Positions 14,721 to 15,296 of a stretch of DNA of 15,296 bases are shown here, piece by piece. Source of the stretch: CBDTTM01 sp965363355 (lineage in GTDB: Bacteria; Bacillota; Negativicutes; Selenomonadales; Selenomonadaceae); the NCBI GenBank assembly GCA_965363355.1, contig CBDTTM010000043.1:1-15296 (forward strand), read 5' to 3'. Position 1 is the stretch's first letter. Each line of letters opens with the position of its first letter. The notes beneath the pieces were generated by a model. The model saw only the letters and a program-made list of their open reading frames with translations, did not search any database and was not told the DNA's origin. Made by a program: the position numbers and the translations under genes.

Positions 14721-15296
14721 TTAAACGTAAAATTGATAATTTCGCCGGCTGTGCCCACGAAAACGAATGAAAATCAAGACCAACAACAGAGCCGCTGCGA
14801 TCAGACAGATAATTTGATCGAAATGCAAAAGTGAAACTTTATTTGCTGATAAATACCAAAAGCCACAGGCAAAACGAATCATAGCGAGTCCTAGCATACT
14901 GCTGAGAAAAGAAATGCCGTTTGGTATATCCCTTTTGCTTTTAAAATAACTCATAAAGAATGTCCAAAGAAAAACCCCAACTTGTAAACCTGCTTGGTAT
15001 AAAGACACCGGTTTAAAATATTCATAGTTTTCAAAACCAGGTGGTCTATAACGATATTCTATATACTCTGCCAAAGTATGATCGTTGGGCAGATCATTAG
15101 GCATCGGCATCCCAACTACGGTTTGTGCAACGAAGTTGCCCACCTGACTGATTATGATCCCCAGTACAATCGCAGGCACCATAAGATCCAGCCATTCCCA
15201 AGCATCCAGCCCACAATACTTCGAGTACAGAAATACCGCTAAAATAAACCCTAAAAGCGCGCCATAGATAGAAAACCCACCTTGCCATATCCTAGC
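14721..15296 (-). CDS. Divergent Lgt-like membrane protein (5' end outside window)
   Basis: The last 191 codons of a multi-pass membrane protein are visible; the frame is open to the right edge. WQGGFSIYGALLG, PAIVLGIIISQVGNF, KPVSLYQ and MIRFACGF align by eye with the corresponding parts of prolipoprotein diacylglyceryl transferase (Lgt): WQGG...HGG, P...GRIGNF, HPT.LYE and RF..EF.R. Compared with E. coli Lgt, the Asn and Gly of GNF...G are kept, but the Arg of GRIGN is Gln, the following Glu is Thr, and the Glu of RF..E is Gly. The family's usual His in HGG is Tyr. It could be a diverged paralogue with altered substrate or no transferase activity; a genuine Lgt would then be elsewhere. It is co-directional with, and 20 bp from, the deacetylase gene. 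Confidence 0.7.
   Translation of the reverse strand, partial: ARIWQGGFSIYGALLGFILAVFLYSKYCGLDAWEWLDLMVPAIVLGIIISQVGNFVAQTVVGMPMPNDLPNDHTLAEYIEYRYRPPGFENYEYFKPVSLYQAGLQVGVFLWTFFMSYFKSKRDIPNGISFLSSMLGLAMIRFACGFWYLSANKVSLLHFDQIICLIAAALLLVLIFIRFRGHSRRNYQFYV

Noticed and set aside
14716..14756. Frameshift or truncation at the end of the Lgt-like gene
   Set aside because: The C-terminus ends after the last membrane segment with a short basic tail (RFRGHSRRNYQFYV), as in normal Lgt-type proteins; no interrupted homology was seen downstream.

Overview
The window is a nearly complete division-and-cell-wall (dcw) cluster, with every gene on the minus strand so that transcription runs from high to low coordinates. 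The content suggests a diderm Firmicute of the class Negativicutes (Selenomonas/Pelosinus/Sporomusa relatives). The DUF881 and DUF1290 (Sbp) pair before ftsZ and the MraZ box are Firmicute-like. The murC-ddl-ftsQ order resembles that of Gram-negative dcw clusters. MurE carries the DNPR motif of meso-diaminopimelate-adding enzymes. The taxonomic placement is inference from gene order and protein style; no rRNA is present.

Layout in the direction of transcription: a partial Lgt-like membrane protein (right edge) and a secreted NodB-type polysaccharide deacetylase form a short upstream unit that ends in a strong intrinsic terminator (13809-13853). Three tandem 10-bp MraZ-type boxes (13761-13790) then precede mraZ, rsmH and ftsL. 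A hairpin with a T-rich tail follows ftsL, and a perfect TATAAT element lies ahead of murE, so the cluster may be split here. Next come murE, murF, mraY, murD, murG, murC, ddl, ftsQ, a DUF881 gene and sbp. These are tightly packed: the gaps are 40 bp or less, or the genes overlap, except for 103 bp between ddl and ftsQ. A 177-bp AT-rich gap with a 10-bp-arm inverted repeat precedes ftsZ, which runs off the left edge.

The genes act together. MurC, MurD, MurE and MurF build the UDP-MurNAc-pentapeptide, using D-Ala-D-Ala from Ddl. MraY and MurG make lipid I and lipid II. FtsZ, FtsQ and FtsL belong to the divisome. MraZ and RsmH are the usual leading pair (regulator and 16S rRNA methyltransferase).

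The most notable points are absences. No ftsI/spoVD lies between ftsL and murE, no ftsW between murD and murG, no murB near murC, and no ftsA before ftsZ. The lipid II polymerising pair (SEDS protein and class B PBP) and the FtsZ membrane tether are therefore not encoded in this cluster; they may lie elsewhere in the genome. The Lgt-like protein also lacks several residues known to matter in true Lgt. No mobile element, CRISPR array, tRNA or rRNA was seen. No stretch over 300 bases lacks a gene. I did not find a clearly new system; the best candidates for follow-up are the DUF881/Sbp pair in the ftsA slot and the divergent Lgt-like protein.
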